A stretch of 64,000 nucleotides of DNA. It comes from Dyadobacter fermentans (GTDB taxonomy: Bacteria; Bacteroidota; Bacteroidia; Cytophagales; Spirosomataceae). Each line of letters opens with the position of its first letter. The first letter of the stretch is position 1. Below, in pieces: positions 43,047 through 51,905 of the stretch. Location: positions 186,001 through 250,000 of the forward strand of contig NZ_JAHXBN010000011.1 of the NCBI RefSeq assembly GCF_019924045.1, written 5' to 3'. The notes beneath the pieces are model-generated. The model saw only the letters and a list, made by a program, of their open reading frames with translations, ran no database searches and was not told the DNA's origin. Position numbers and translations under genes: made by a program.

Positions 43047-44053
43047 AAATTCTTCTGATATCCCGCCGGCGTCACACCCGTCCACCGCTTGAACGCCCGC
43101 GAGAAAGCACTCAACTCATTGTATCCCAACATGTAGGATATTTCCTTCACATAATACCCTCCGCTTTCCAGGTAATGCAGCGCCAGCGATTTGCGCACGT
43201 CATCGGCCAGTTCCTGATAAGTAACCTGCTCATCTTTCAGTTTTCGTTGCAGGCTGCGGGGGCTTACATTGAAATTGGCTGCCATTTCTTCCAGCGAAAC
43301 GGTACCCAGATAGGCGTTTTTTAACAAATATTGCTGCACCTTGTTTTGCCACGAATCAGTCCCTGTCCTGCCGGACATCGCTGTGCCCACTTTCTGCAAA
43401 AGGCTTTCCTGCAAAGCGTAATTGGCCGTTATGATGGGCATATCCCAATATTTACGGTCAAAAGAAATTGCATACTCATCTTCCGAGCGGGTCGGGGTGC
43501 AGCGCAGGACCCGTTCCAGCTCCGGGGCCTCAGCATCGGCAAAAGGCATGCTAACGTGCTCCGGGCATATGCGTGCGAAGATGAGCCCGTCCAGCTCGTG
43601 CACGGCGAAAACGAGGAAAAAGCTGACCATTTGCCCAAATGCAAAGGGTGAAGCCGCACGGTGGCTTTCGTTCGGATGCAGGCGAAGTGTGAATGTATGC
43701 GCATCATGCCCGACTGTCATTCCAAACAAATCGGTGATTAGCGGCGTGAGGGCCACAGCGTGCTCCACTCCCTGCCCGACCGTAGTGCTGCTTTTGATAA
43801 TTTCGCCCACCATGCCCAATGCGGCCAGTTGCAGCGATTCGCCCAGATGCAGTCCAAACAGCGGATCGTTACTCAGGTGGCAGGCATTCAGCCAAAGATC
43901 ATTGAGCTGTTTCGGGCCTATTTCGAAAGCCTTGCCGGGCGTAAGCGCTTCCAGTCCGATACCCGAAAGACGGCAGAGTTTTTCCAGCGGAAGATCACGC
44001 TGGGCGGCATATGCCATAAAGGAAAGGACGAATTGTTTTTGCTGGTCGTTCAT
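43040..44053 (-). CDS. AraC family transcriptional regulator
   Basis: About 337 residues from ATG 44053 (MNDQQKQFVLSFMAYAAQRD). The N-terminal two-thirds match the 'AraC arabinose-binding-like' ligand domain of the OruR/ArgR group (SNDPLFGLHLGESLQLAALG). The C-terminal 90 residues hold two helix-turn-helix motifs (TVSLEEMAANFNVSPRSLQR and KEISYMLGYNELSAFSRAFK) and the signature RWTGVTPAGYQK. The frame extends upstream to 44191 without family similarity. It is divergent from a LuxR-type regulator and convergent with GH92; what it controls is unknown. Its stop codon lies in the repeat array. Confidence 0.9.
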   Translation of the reverse strand: MNDQQKQFVLSFMAYAAQRDLPLEKLCRLSGIGLEALTPGKAFEIGPKQLNDLWLNACHLSNDPLFGLHLGESLQLAALGMVGEIIKSSTTVGQGVEHAVALTPLITDLFGMTVGHDAHTFTLRLHPNESHRAASPFAFGQMVSFFLVFAVHELDGLIFARICPEHVSMPFADAEAPELERVLRCTPTRSEDEYAISFDRKYWDMPIITANYALQESLLQKVGTAMSGRTGTDSWQNKVQQYLLKNAYLGTVSLEEMAANFNVSPRSLQRKLKDEQVTYQELADDVRKSLALHYLESGGYYVKEISYMLGYNELSAFSRAFKRWTGVTPAGYQKNFE

Positions 44054-44296
44054 AAGGGTAAATTTAAATGGCCCGTTCTGAACGTAAAAGTGTCTGTCGT
44101 ATAATGGTAATCGATTGTCGCTCCCGGCCTCACTTTCCCCTAAAATAAAATAGCCCTCCGACAGTGCCGGAAGGATATTTATGATACTCAACGTTAATTA
44201 ATGCACAAATTTACTAAGTATACAACAGTGCATTTATAGAGTTAAAACGTTGCAGGCGTAGATACATTTCTACAACTCGAAGCATCAATAAATTTT

Positions 44297-44304
44297 TAGA
44301 TTTG
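44297..44304 (+). promoter_or_regulatory. candidate -7 element of LuxR-type regulator
   Basis: TAGATTTG is an exact TAnnTTTG match. It lies only 15 bp before ATG 44319 but 42 bp before ATG 44346, which favours the latter as the true start. Confidence 0.45.
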
Positions 44305-44345
44305 TGAGTTAACCACTAATGTCCGTATCCTTTGATCAACTGTTT

Positions 44346-44981
44346 ATGAAGATATTGATCGTTGAAGACCATCCCCTAATCCGGATGGGGCTGAAACTTC
44401 TCATTTCCGAATCTGATTCAAAAGCCACTGTTACCCAATGCGATACATTCCCCGAAGGCCTCACTTTACTCGATCGGGAGCGGTTTGACCTCCTGATCCT
44501 GGACATCGACATCCCGGGCGGCGAGAATATCAAAATGATGAACATGATCCGTGGCAAACAGCCGGATATCATCATCCTGATACATTCTGGGTACGACGAG
44601 CAGGTGTACGCGTTACCCTACATCAAGGCGGGCGCCAACGGATTTCTTTCCAAACAAGCTTCGCACGACGAGTTCAAAACGGCACTGAAGGCGGTGATGA
44701 GTAAAGGTAAATATGTGAGTTACCAGGTGCAACAAATCCTGCTCAACACAATCAAAGACAACAATTTCGGTAAGGTGATGAACCCTATTACCAGCCTCTC
44801 ACCGAACGAAATGCGCGTAATGCAGCTACTGACCGAAGGTAAATGGACCAAGGAGATAGCGGCGATCATGAATGTGAAAGAAAATACGGTAAGCACTTAC
44901 AAACGTCGTATTTTCAACAAGCTGGATGTGGTCGATTCCATCGAACTTTCTAAAAAGGTTTCATTGCTTAAACAGTTCTAG
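44346..44981 (+). CDS. NarL/LuxR-type response regulator (RR1)
   Basis: A 211-residue two-domain regulator from ATG 44346. The receiver has acidic pocket Glu7-Asp8, phospho-acceptor Asp53 (LILDIDIPGG) and Lys in GFLSKQ; the C-terminal LuxR HTH reads LTEGKWTKEIAAIMNVKENT VSTYK. It is a close paralogue of RR2 at 48496 (both share KAGANGFLSK and EGKWTKEIA). It converges on the propeller kinase gene with a 14-bp overlap. The two RRs flank that kinase, so at least one is probably its partner. Confidence 0.92.
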   Translation: MKILIVEDHPLIRMGLKLLISESDSKATVTQCDTFPEGLTLLDRERFDLLILDIDIPGGENIKMMNMIRGKQPDIIILIHSGYDEQVYALPYIKAGANGFLSKQASHDEFKTALKAVMSKGKYVSYQVQQILLNTIKDNNFGKVMNPITSLSPNEMRVMQLLTEGKWTKEIAAIMNVKENTVSTYKRRIFNKLDVVDSIELSKKVSLLKQF

Positions 44982-47900
44982 CCGCATTGAATTGCAGGGT
45001 AAAGCACGTTTGCTCTGCTTCGCTGCTCACGTGCAGCCTCACGCCTATCAGAACCGCCACCTCCTTGACAATCAGCAACCCAAGGCCGGTTTTCCGCCCG
45101 AGCGGCCGCATTTCCTCGTCGGTATCTTCGCCGCGGTCAGGTGTGTTGACGATGTCGATCACATGGAGCGGAATGCCCGCACCCGGATTGGAAATGTGCA
45201 TGAAAACACCTGAACCGGTGTCCCCGGCTGCGGTGACCCTGATCGTGCCGTTATGCGTAAACTTAACCGCATTGTCGAGCAGGTTATGGACCATAATAGC
45301 GAGCATCTGGGCGTCGGAACGGACCGTCAGATCAGCAGGCACCTCGTTTTCAAAAACATTCCCTTTTTGCTCGCTGGCAGTTTTAAACAGCTCATATTTA
45401 TTTTCAACCAGCTGCCTGAGCGCCACATTTTCGAACTGAATGCTGTTGCCGTAGACATGCACTTTGATATAATCGAGTAAACCACGCAGCAGATCGCTCA
45501 TGCGGCGTGAGGAATTGGAAATCACCTGCCCGATTTCCGAGACCACCCCCAGCTCACCCTTGTCGATCATAGCCGGGATGGAACCCGAAGTGAGCATAAT
45601 GTAATTCAGCGGCGATTGAATATCGTGCGTCATCGAAGCGAGCAACCTCGACAACATGTGCAATTGCCGGCTCATTTCGTTCTTCGACTCCTCCACGTCG
45701 CGCAGCGCGAGGTTCAGGCTTTCGGTACGTTTCGCAACGATTTCTTCGAGCCGCGCCTTTTCCTTCGATATTTTACGCAGCCGGAAACTGTTGTATAAGT
45801 AAAAACCCCCCGCGAGCGCGATTGCGAGCAGTATTTTTGCCCACCAGGTCTGGTACCAGAGCGGCGGTACGATCACGCAGATCTTCCGGATCGTGTGATT
45901 ATCTTTTCCGAAGCCATTCACCTTACGCACCAGCAACGTGTGCCTGCCGTGATCCAGGTTGGAAAACACGATGCTGAAATCGTTGCTTTGGATCGGGATC
46001 CAGTCCGAAGCCTGCACCGGCTCGCCTTCATCCAGAAGCGCATAGGAAAGATTCAGGTTATAGGCGTCGCCGTAATAGGGTGTCGAAAAGAAAAACCTGG
46101 CCTGCACCGGGTTAGCGGGTAGCACCAGCGTATCGCCCAGGCTCATGAGCCATTGCCTGTTCACCAGGATGCGGTCCAGCACAATACCCGCCGAAGGCAC
46201 CTTCCTGATTACCTTATCGGGCCGGAACCAGATCAACCCATTGAGCGACGGCAGCGAAATAGTACCGTCTTTCAGCGTCGAAGCACAAGGCTGGCATCCG
46301 CCATTGAATTCGTTGGTCAGGAAACCCTCCTCTTTGGCATGGTAAAGGTAAAACAGGTCGAATGGCGCCCGCACGTGGTCAAGCAGGTCCTGCACAGCGA
46401 TCTGGAACAGTCCTTTATCCGTGGGTATCCAGAAAAACCCGCGACCATCGTCCACAATGCAATGCGGACTTCCCAGATAGCGGTTCCTATCCAGCGGGAA
46501 ACGAGTCAGTTTGTTCTTCTCGTACATCAGCAACCCCTCACCGTTGGCAGTCATCCAGATCCGGTTGACCTTATCCACATAGAGGCTTTTGATGTAAATT
46601 CCCTCCGTACTTTTGATCAGATTCGCTTCACCCGAATGCCGGTTGAACACATACAACCCTGTGGTCGTGCCCACGAGCATATCGTCTCCGAAAGTCTGCA
46701 AATAGGTTCCTTTAATGACATCCCTGATCAACTTCGGCTGCGGGTCCTTTTCGGATGGGTCCAACGTGTAAATTCCCTTCGTACCTGTCGCGATCCAGAC
46801 TTTCCCGTCCTGGTCGGGATAAATATGCTTGATTTCCGTATGGAAGTTCCATGTGTGCAACACGCGGTTGGCTTGCAAATCAACCTGGTAGAGGAAATCA
46901 CCCATTTTGACCCACAGCAAACCGTGCCTATCATAAAACAAGCTGCGTTTGTCGCCCATATACAACGCTTCCAGGACCGGCACTTTCCTGGTTGTGATCT
47001 GGCCTGAGACCGGATCTTTGCTCAGCACTACCCCCATCGGCGTGAGGATGCTCCGGTCGCCAATGGGTACCGTTGCATAATAAACGTTCGCAATATCTGG
47101 CTCGGTAGATGTCAATGCCTCGAATGTATGCTTCGTCAATACAAAGAGGCCCTTGGATGGGCTACCGAGAAATATCGTTTCCGTGGCGGGATCGCGGTAT
47201 ACCGACTGGATCACCTGCTCATCCAGGTCGTACCCGTCCAGCACCAGCCGCGTCGTAAGCCCGCGTTTCCGCTCTTCGCTGACGACGTACAGCTTCTTGC
47301 GATGGTAAAAAAAGAGTTGATCGGACGTAATGTTCCAAAAAACCTTCATCCCCCCGAACTGACCATCGTATTGGTTATCACGAAGGATATCACCGGCGAT
47401 ATGCACAGAACGCACGCCGTGTGCATTGATACCCAACACCTTGCCGCTTTCACCGGCATAATACAATTGATCGCCCAGCATAAAGTAATTCCACCACAAC
47501 GGCAACGAGTCCGTCACAAATGCGGTTTGATACAATTTGCGACCGCCATGGTACAGCTGTACCGAAGCGCTGTCAATCACATAATACTTCCCTTCTCCGT
47601 AGCTGTCGGGAATGATGTAGTAGCTCGGACGGGCGACATAGCGGAGGTAGGTCGGAATACCTGCCGAAATAAGCGTTTGTGGGCTTCCGTTATCGAAATG
47701 CGGAAGCGTCAGAATTTTACTTTTATAATAAAGGGAATCGACCTTCGCGATACCGTGCTCGATCTTCACAAACTGATTGTAGTCCGCTGCCGCATAAATC
47801 TCGCGCCCTGGCTTCTGTTGCCCCGGCCGACCGGCTCTCGTGGGGTTCATCGACGGCGACAGCATGTAAAAGCGGTTGCTGGTCGTGCCCACAAACGATT

Positions 47901-48120
47901 TATCGAATACATTAAACCGTTGGCCGTCAAAACGCGCCAGGCCATTCTCGGTTGCGATCCAGACAAAGCCTTCTGCATCCGCGGCAAGACTGCGTACGCT
48001 ATTCTGCGGCATGCCGTTGTCGTCTGTAAAATGCCTGAGGGTGTACCCCTTCTGGGAAAAGGCATTTTCCAAACAGAGAAATACGCAGAAAAGAGTCAGA
48101 GGAAGAACTAGCCTATTCAC
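44968..48120 (-). CDS. two-component propeller sensor histidine kinase
   Basis: A 1050-residue membrane kinase: signal peptide (ending NAFSQ), about fourteen Reg_prop beta-propeller repeats in the periplasm (such as GFVWIATENGLARFDG), a Y_Y_Y domain (about 640-740), one membrane helix (WWAKILLAIALAGGFYLYNSF), coiled coil, HisKA with His832 in SMTHDIQSPLNYI, and HATPase. The ATPase G1 box reads ISNPGAGIP, with Asn978 where Asp is usual, although the N box (NLLDNAVKF) and GLGLLIVKEV are intact. Unlike hybrid propeller kinases it lacks a receiver and AraC output, consistent with separate LuxR-type partners on either side. Confidence 0.92.
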   Translation of the reverse strand: MNRLVLPLTLFCVFLCLENAFSQKGYTLRHFTDDNGMPQNSVRSLAADAEGFVWIATENGLARFDGQRFNVFDKSFVGTTSNRFYMLSPSMNPTRAGRPGQQKPGREIYAAADYNQFVKIEHGIAKVDSLYYKSKILTLPHFDNGSPQTLISAGIPTYLRYVARPSYYIIPDSYGEGKYYVIDSASVQLYHGGRKLYQTAFVTDSLPLWWNYFMLGDQLYYAGESGKVLGINAHGVRSVHIAGDILRDNQYDGQFGGMKVFWNITSDQLFFYHRKKLYVVSEERKRGLTTRLVLDGYDLDEQVIQSVYRDPATETIFLGSPSKGLFVLTKHTFEALTSTEPDIANVYYATVPIGDRSILTPMGVVLSKDPVSGQITTRKVPVLEALYMGDKRSLFYDRHGLLWVKMGDFLYQVDLQANRVLHTWNFHTEIKHIYPDQDGKVWIATGTKGIYTLDPSEKDPQPKLIRDVIKGTYLQTFGDDMLVGTTTGLYVFNRHSGEANLIKSTEGIYIKSLYVDKVNRIWMTANGEGLLMYEKNKLTRFPLDRNRYLGSPHCIVDDGRGFFWIPTDKGLFQIAVQDLLDHVRAPFDLFYLYHAKEEGFLTNEFNGGCQPCASTLKDGTISLPSLNGLIWFRPDKVIRKVPSAGIVLDRILVNRQWLMSLGDTLVLPANPVQARFFFSTPYYGDAYNLNLSYALLDEGEPVQASDWIPIQSNDFSIVFSNLDHGRHTLLVRKVNGFGKDNHTIRKICVIVPPLWYQTWWAKILLAIALAGGFYLYNSFRLRKISKEKARLEEIVAKRTESLNLALRDVEESKNEMSRQLHMLSRLLASMTHDIQSPLNYIMLTSGSIPAMIDKGELGVVSEIGQVISNSSRRMSDLLRGLLDYIKVHVYGNSIQFENVALRQLVENKYELFKTASEQKGNVFENEVPADLTVRSDAQMLAIMVHNLLDNAVKFTHNGTIRVTAAGDTGSGVFMHISNPGAGIPLHVIDIVNTPDRGEDTDEEMRPLGRKTGLGLLIVKEVAVLIGVRLHVSSEAEQTCFTLQFNAARTV

Positions 48121-48495
48121 AGAAAACCGAAAAAGGAAACCTTGTCTGGATAGCCGGCGGGTTGCGGACTTTTACCTCCCGAACTATTTCGTAAAAAATA
48201 TATTGAACAAATATAAATGCAGAAATTTTGTAAACAAACGTAGTATTAAAACTACTACACAAGTAACTCCAATTAAATTAAACAATTATTGTATGCTTTG
48301 AAATTAATTCTATTTTCATATACAATTAATTGATTAACAATGCATTACGTGTAGCTTTTATTAAATGGCGACAGAAAATATTCTATTCGACACTTGCTTC
48401 AACGCTACACAGACAAACCGATCGGTCACTTAAATTTACCGCACGGGAACGGTATTCGGATTCCGTTGGGAAACACTTTTTGACCCGTTTCGTAA
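48121..48495. other. AT-rich divergent intergenic region
   Basis: 375 bp between the kinase and RR2. Besides the kinase promoter at 48208-48237, a 5-bp inverted repeat AACGG-N10-CCGTT (48448-48467) lies about 29 bp before the RR2 ATG. No ORF with coding character is seen. Confidence 0.5.
48208..48237 (-). promoter_or_regulatory. candidate promoter of propeller kinase
   Basis: On the minus strand TTG (48237-48235), 19 bp, TATATTTG (48215-48208): a full match to TTG-N19-TAnnTTTG, about 88 bp before the kinase ATG. A second TAnnTTTG match, TACGTTTG (48242-48235), overlaps it with a TTG 17 bp upstream. Confidence 0.55.
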
Positions 48496-49125
48496 ATGAA
48501 ACACATACTGCTTATTGAAAATCATTCCATCGTAAGGCTCGCAACCCTTTTCATTATACGCGATGTGGTACCTGAGGTTACTTCCTGGGAAGCCGATAAC
48601 TTTCCGGATGCTCTTCACATTGTTTCTACCCGGCGCCTCGACCTCATCTTTCTCGACATCAACACATCCGATGGAGAAGGTTTTCAAATGATTGCGAAAA
48701 TCCGCCAGTTGCAACCCGAAGTTACCATCATCGTGTTCTCGGACATCGACGAGGAGCTGTATGCCATGCATTACCTCAAAGCGGGCGCAAATGGTTTTCT
48801 TTCCAAAAATTCATCCACAAAGGAGATCCGCACCGCTGTCGCGGCCATACTCACGACCGGCCGGTACGTGAGCGAAATGGTGCAGCAGCTCCTTCTTCAT
48901 GGTAACACGCCTGAAATGCGGCAAAGCAATCCGCTCACCGCACTTTCGCAACGTGAAATCGAAGTAATGGACCTGCTGCTGGAAGGTAAGTGGACGAAAG
49001 AGATCGCCACACTTCTGAACATCACCGGCAGCTCGGTAAGTACCTACAAGCTGAGGGTCTTCGAAAAGCTCGGCGTCAATACGGTTATCGAGCTTTATCA
49101 AAAGGTGAGTGCGCTGAGGGAGTAG
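48496..49125 (+). CDS. NarL/LuxR-type response regulator (RR2)
   Basis: A 209-residue receiver-HTH regulator. Phospho-acceptor Asp54 (FLDINTSDG) and Lys in GFLSKNSS are present, but the metal-binding acidic pair reads Glu8-Asn9 (LLIENHS) instead of Glu/Asp-Asp, which may weaken Mg2+-dependent phosphorylation. The HTH is LLEGKWTKEIATLLNITGSSV. It is divergent from the propeller kinase and paralogous to RR1. The stop codon is followed directly by a GC-rich repeat. Confidence 0.9.
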   Translation: MKHILLIENHSIVRLATLFIIRDVVPEVTSWEADNFPDALHIVSTRRLDLIFLDINTSDGEGFQMIAKIRQLQPEVTIIVFSDIDEELYAMHYLKAGANGFLSKNSSTKEIRTAVAAILTTGRYVSEMVQQLLLHGNTPEMRQSNPLTALSQREIEVMDLLLEGKWTKEIATLLNITGSSVSTYKLRVFEKLGVNTVIELYQKVSALRE

Positions 49126-49205
49126 GCCTTCGGCTGACAGCCGACCGCTGAATACAGATCATAGTCGGCCGTCGGTGGTCAGCCGTCGGCGGTCGGCCGA
49201 AGGCC
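49125..49205. repeat. GGTCGG-type mosaic repeat bounded by 10-bp inverted ends
   Basis: The block starts GGCCTTCGGC (49125-49134) and ends GCCGAAGGCC (49196-49205), perfect inverted ends. Inside are GACAGCCGACCGCTGA and GTCGGCGGTCGG units of the kind seen at 50521-50726 and 63455-63630. It lies between convergent genes and covers the last codons of the PLP enzyme. Confidence 0.85.
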
Positions 49206-50477
49206 AGCTGCCATCAACTCCTCCCTTAACCTCCGCGCCACTACCTTGTCCTCGCCGGGCTGCAACATCCACGCTGTGATGCGGATGAGGTTGGCCCCTT
49301 TCAGCGAATCTTCCGTGGCGGGGTCAATGGAATCGGAGCCTGCCTGGTAGTAATACAGCGGCAATCCGGAAAAACCCGCCTCGATGGATGGTGAACCGAA
49401 CCGCAGTTTATCGCGCAGCCCGCGGCCCGTCAGTTTTACGATCGTGTCATCCCAGCTGATTGTCAGCGTCGGCGTGATGTTCCCCAGTTCGGGGATCGTC
49501 ACTTTGGTTGTAATGCCGGGCAAACCCTTCACCGCATTTTCGATACGTGTAATTTGTGCTTCCCAATCTTTCCATTCGCGGTCGTGATCGCCGGAAATGA
49601 ACTTCTCGAGTGCCACATACATGCCCAGTATTTCTTCCTTATTAACCTTGTGCCCGCGTGCAACCGTGAACCCGCGCGGGGGTGCATTCAGGCGCGCAGC
49701 CGCGACGATGTCCTTGCGCCCCATCAATATCCCGGCGCTTTGCGGACCGCGCATGGCTTTGCCACCGGAAATGAACACCAAATCGAAACCCAAGTCATTG
49801 AATTTCCAGAGATTGGAAACAGGCGGCACATCGGCGGCAATATCGATGGAGGTAGGAATATTGTGTTTTTTTCCTAGTGCAAGCCATTCCTCGTGTTTGA
49901 TCTGCCCCGCATTGGCGGTAATGTTCAGGAAGTGGAGCAATGCTGTTTTTTCACTGATCGCCCTTTCCACGTCTTCTACCGTTTCCACCTCCACCACAGT
50001 ACAGCCTGTGTTCAAAAAAGCGTGGTTGTAACGCTCGTTGTGGGATTTCTGGCAGATCACCTCCGACTTCATACCGGTTCCTTCCAGATGCGGCAGCTGT
50101 TCCACCTTGCGTACATCCAGGCCCGTGAGCACACCCGCCAGGCCGAGTGTCATGGCCGAAAAAGCACCGCACGTCACCATCGCCGCTTCCGAATGTACCA
50201 ATTTGGCGATTTTCTCTCCTACCTTGTCCTGCACTTCATCGATCATACAAAAATGCCGGGAAGTATTTTCGATCGTTTCCACGACCTCATCATGCATAAT
50301 GCATCCCGACATATAAGTGAGCGTTCCCGCCGCATTGATGAACGAACGGATACCGAGCTCGGCAATCACATCCCGCTTTTTCTTCCGGGAAACATGTTCA
50401 ACCCGCTCTCCGGAAACCGGTAGGGAGCCGATTAATGGCAATGTGGTAAGGCTTTGAATAACTTTTCTGCGTTTCAT
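49179..50477 (-). CDS. exported SelA-like/class V-fold PLP-dependent enzyme
   Basis: About 432 residues from ATG 50477, opening MKRRKVIQSLTTLPLIGSLP, a twin-arginine-like export signal. The fold is that of SelA/DgaE-like fold-type I enzymes: FINAAGTLTYMSGC, SEAAMVTCGAFSAMTLG, DIAADVPP and the PLP Lys in ISGGKAMRGPQSAG. Relatives include D-glucosaminate-6-phosphate ammonia-lyase; a lyase or aldolase acting on an amino sugar or amino acid is plausible. Selenocysteine synthesis is unlikely since no selB or SECIS context is seen. The last eight or so residues (GLRPTADG) are encoded by the repeat at 49125-49205. Confidence 0.85.
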   Translation of the reverse strand: MKRRKVIQSLTTLPLIGSLPVSGERVEHVSRKKKRDVIAELGIRSFINAAGTLTYMSGCIMHDEVVETIENTSRHFCMIDEVQDKVGEKIAKLVHSEAAMVTCGAFSAMTLGLAGVLTGLDVRKVEQLPHLEGTGMKSEVICQKSHNERYNHAFLNTGCTVVEVETVEDVERAISEKTALLHFLNITANAGQIKHEEWLALGKKHNIPTSIDIAADVPPVSNLWKFNDLGFDLVFISGGKAMRGPQSAGILMGRKDIVAAARLNAPPRGFTVARGHKVNKEEILGMYVALEKFISGDHDREWKDWEAQITRIENAVKGLPGITTKVTIPELGNITPTLTISWDDTIVKLTGRGLRDKLRFGSPSIEAGFSGLPLYYYQAGSDSIDPATEDSLKGANLIRITAWMLQPGEDKVVARRLREELMAAGLRPTADG

Positions 50478-50520
50478 GGGTTCAGGTTTAGCTTGAAACG
50501 CAAGATACAGAATGTGGAGT

Positions 50521-50726
50521 ATTCGACCGCCGACCACCAACGGCTGACCGCCGATTGCAGATCGCAAGCAGGTCCCGTTGAGGAGACGACCATCGACCGC
50601 AGACCATGGTCTATGGTCTATGGTCTATGGTCCATGGTCGGCAGTCGGCGGTCAGCAGTCGGCGGTCGGCAGTCGGCGGTCGGCCGTCAGCTGTCGGCCG
50701 TCAGCGGCCAGCCGCCAACGGTCGTC
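50521..50726. repeat. GACCATGGTCTATGGTC / GTCGGCGGTCGGC mosaic repeat
   Basis: About 200 bp of mixed short units: CCGACCACCAACGGCTGACC, then GACCATGG and several TCTATGG repeats (about 50600-50640), then alternating CAGTCGGCGGTCGG units to 50726. Both strands give open frames (for example Gly-Leu-Trp-Ser-Met-Val repeats), which I regard as non-coding. It separates the PLP enzyme from the end of the SusC/D locus and may end the transcript of the latter. Confidence 0.85.
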
Positions 50727-51888
50727 ACTTCCCCCCTTTCGGCACGATCCTGAAATTATCAAAAGCTATATCGCAATCGAGGTCGCCGCCGCCGTGGAAA
50801 AGCAGGCGTGTGTAGTAGCCTTTGGCACTAACTGCGAGTTTCGAACCTGCGCTTTCATAGCTCGCGGCGATCTCGTCGAACGGTATCACCACTGTCTGCC
50901 ATTGCCCTTTGGTATCGTAGGGCGGCAGCCAGGTATATTGGCTATCGTTGAAGCCGCTGGCCAGGCCCGCCGTAATTTTCAGTACATTATTGTTGTAAGG
51001 CTTCATGGTATTCACCTCAAATTTCAGGAAATAATTGGCGGGTTTCAGGATTGCCGAGTCGGGGATGTTCCTGCTGATAGCCCCCATTGCCTCCGGCGGG
51101 CCACCGGCTACCTCAGTCCATTGCCAGCCACCTATCGCCTTTTTGACACGAATGTAATTCCCGTTAATTGACGGCGGGTCCCCTGCGCCGGGCTTCGATA
51201 CCACAAATGCAGCGTTCCACCAGCCGGTAAACGGATCGCTGCTCAGGAAAATGTTGCGGTTATCGCGGAACCACAGGTCCGACTTCGTTTCCCCAAATTT
51301 GGTTTTGATCGTCACAGGTCCCGGCTGTGCACCCTCCGGCACTGTCACCTGTATTTCCTGATCTTTCACATTCACCAGCGTGCCCTGTTTCCCGCCCGCA
51401 AATGTCACGGTAAGCGGCTGGTAAAAGAAATCACCACGGATCGTCGCCAACCCTCCGGCCGGGACATATTCGCTCAGCATCGCCGATATCAGCGGCTCGC
51501 TGATCTTCACTTCAAAGCTATGTTCCAGGATTTTACCATTGGAGAAGATGATCCGCATTTTGTTACTGATCTCGTCCGGAATCTGCGTCGGCACCGACAC
51601 CAGGATCGTCGTGTTCGTAATGTACGTGGGCGTCAGGCTCGCGCGCTGGTCATTGAACCATATTTCCTTCGCATCCTGCAAATTTTCTCCCACAATAGCG
51701 ATCAGATCGCCCTGCCCTGCCCCGGTAAGCAGCGAATCGGCATCCTCGGGGTCGGTCACGCGGATAAAATTGATTACAGGCTCCCCGTTGTTCGGAAGAT
51801 CGTCCTCCTGGCAGGAAATACTGAATGCCCCAATGAGCGCCAACGCGGCCATTAGCACAAGGTTTCTTAGATAAAATAGTCTATTCAT
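50725..51888 (-). CDS. surface glycan-binding lipoprotein with IPT/TIG domains
   Basis: About 387 residues from ATG 51888 (MNRLFYLRNLVLM), with lipobox SISC. Two IPT/TIG immunoglobulin-like domains (about 35-130 and 130-205; GQGDLIAIVGENLQDAKEIWF, PAGGLATIRGDFFYQPLTVTF) are followed by a beta-sandwich resembling the C-terminal glycan-binding domain of SusE/SGBP-B proteins (ANYFLKFEVNTMKPYNNN, TVVIPFDE, DCDIAFDNFRIV). It starts 17 bp after SusD and is the third outer-membrane component of the locus. The glycan is unknown. Confidence 0.88.
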   Translation of the reverse strand: MNRLFYLRNLVLMAALALIGAFSISCQEDDLPNNGEPVINFIRVTDPEDADSLLTGAGQGDLIAIVGENLQDAKEIWFNDQRASLTPTYITNTTILVSVPTQIPDEISNKMRIIFSNGKILEHSFEVKISEPLISAMLSEYVPAGGLATIRGDFFYQPLTVTFAGGKQGTLVNVKDQEIQVTVPEGAQPGPVTIKTKFGETKSDLWFRDNRNIFLSSDPFTGWWNAAFVVSKPGAGDPPSINGNYIRVKKAIGGWQWTEVAGGPPEAMGAISRNIPDSAILKPANYFLKFEVNTMKPYNNNVLKITAGLASGFNDSQYTWLPPYDTKGQWQTVVIPFDEIAASYESAGSKLAVSAKGYYTRLLFHGGGDLDCDIAFDNFRIVPKGGK

Positions 51889-51905
51889 AAAAATGCCTGA
51901 CAAAA

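Noticed and set aside
49179-50477. True selenocysteine synthase (SelA)
   Set aside because: It has an export-type N-terminus and no selB, selD or selenoprotein context; SelA-fold relatives with other activities are more likely.
50454-51171. Open frames rich in Gly-Leu-Trp-Ser-Met-Val and Arg-Ser-Ala-Val-Gly repeats
   Set aside because: They are translations of the GGTCTATGGTC/GTCGGCGGTC repeat and run antisense into the glycan-binding lipoprotein gene; no start or codon pattern supports a protein.
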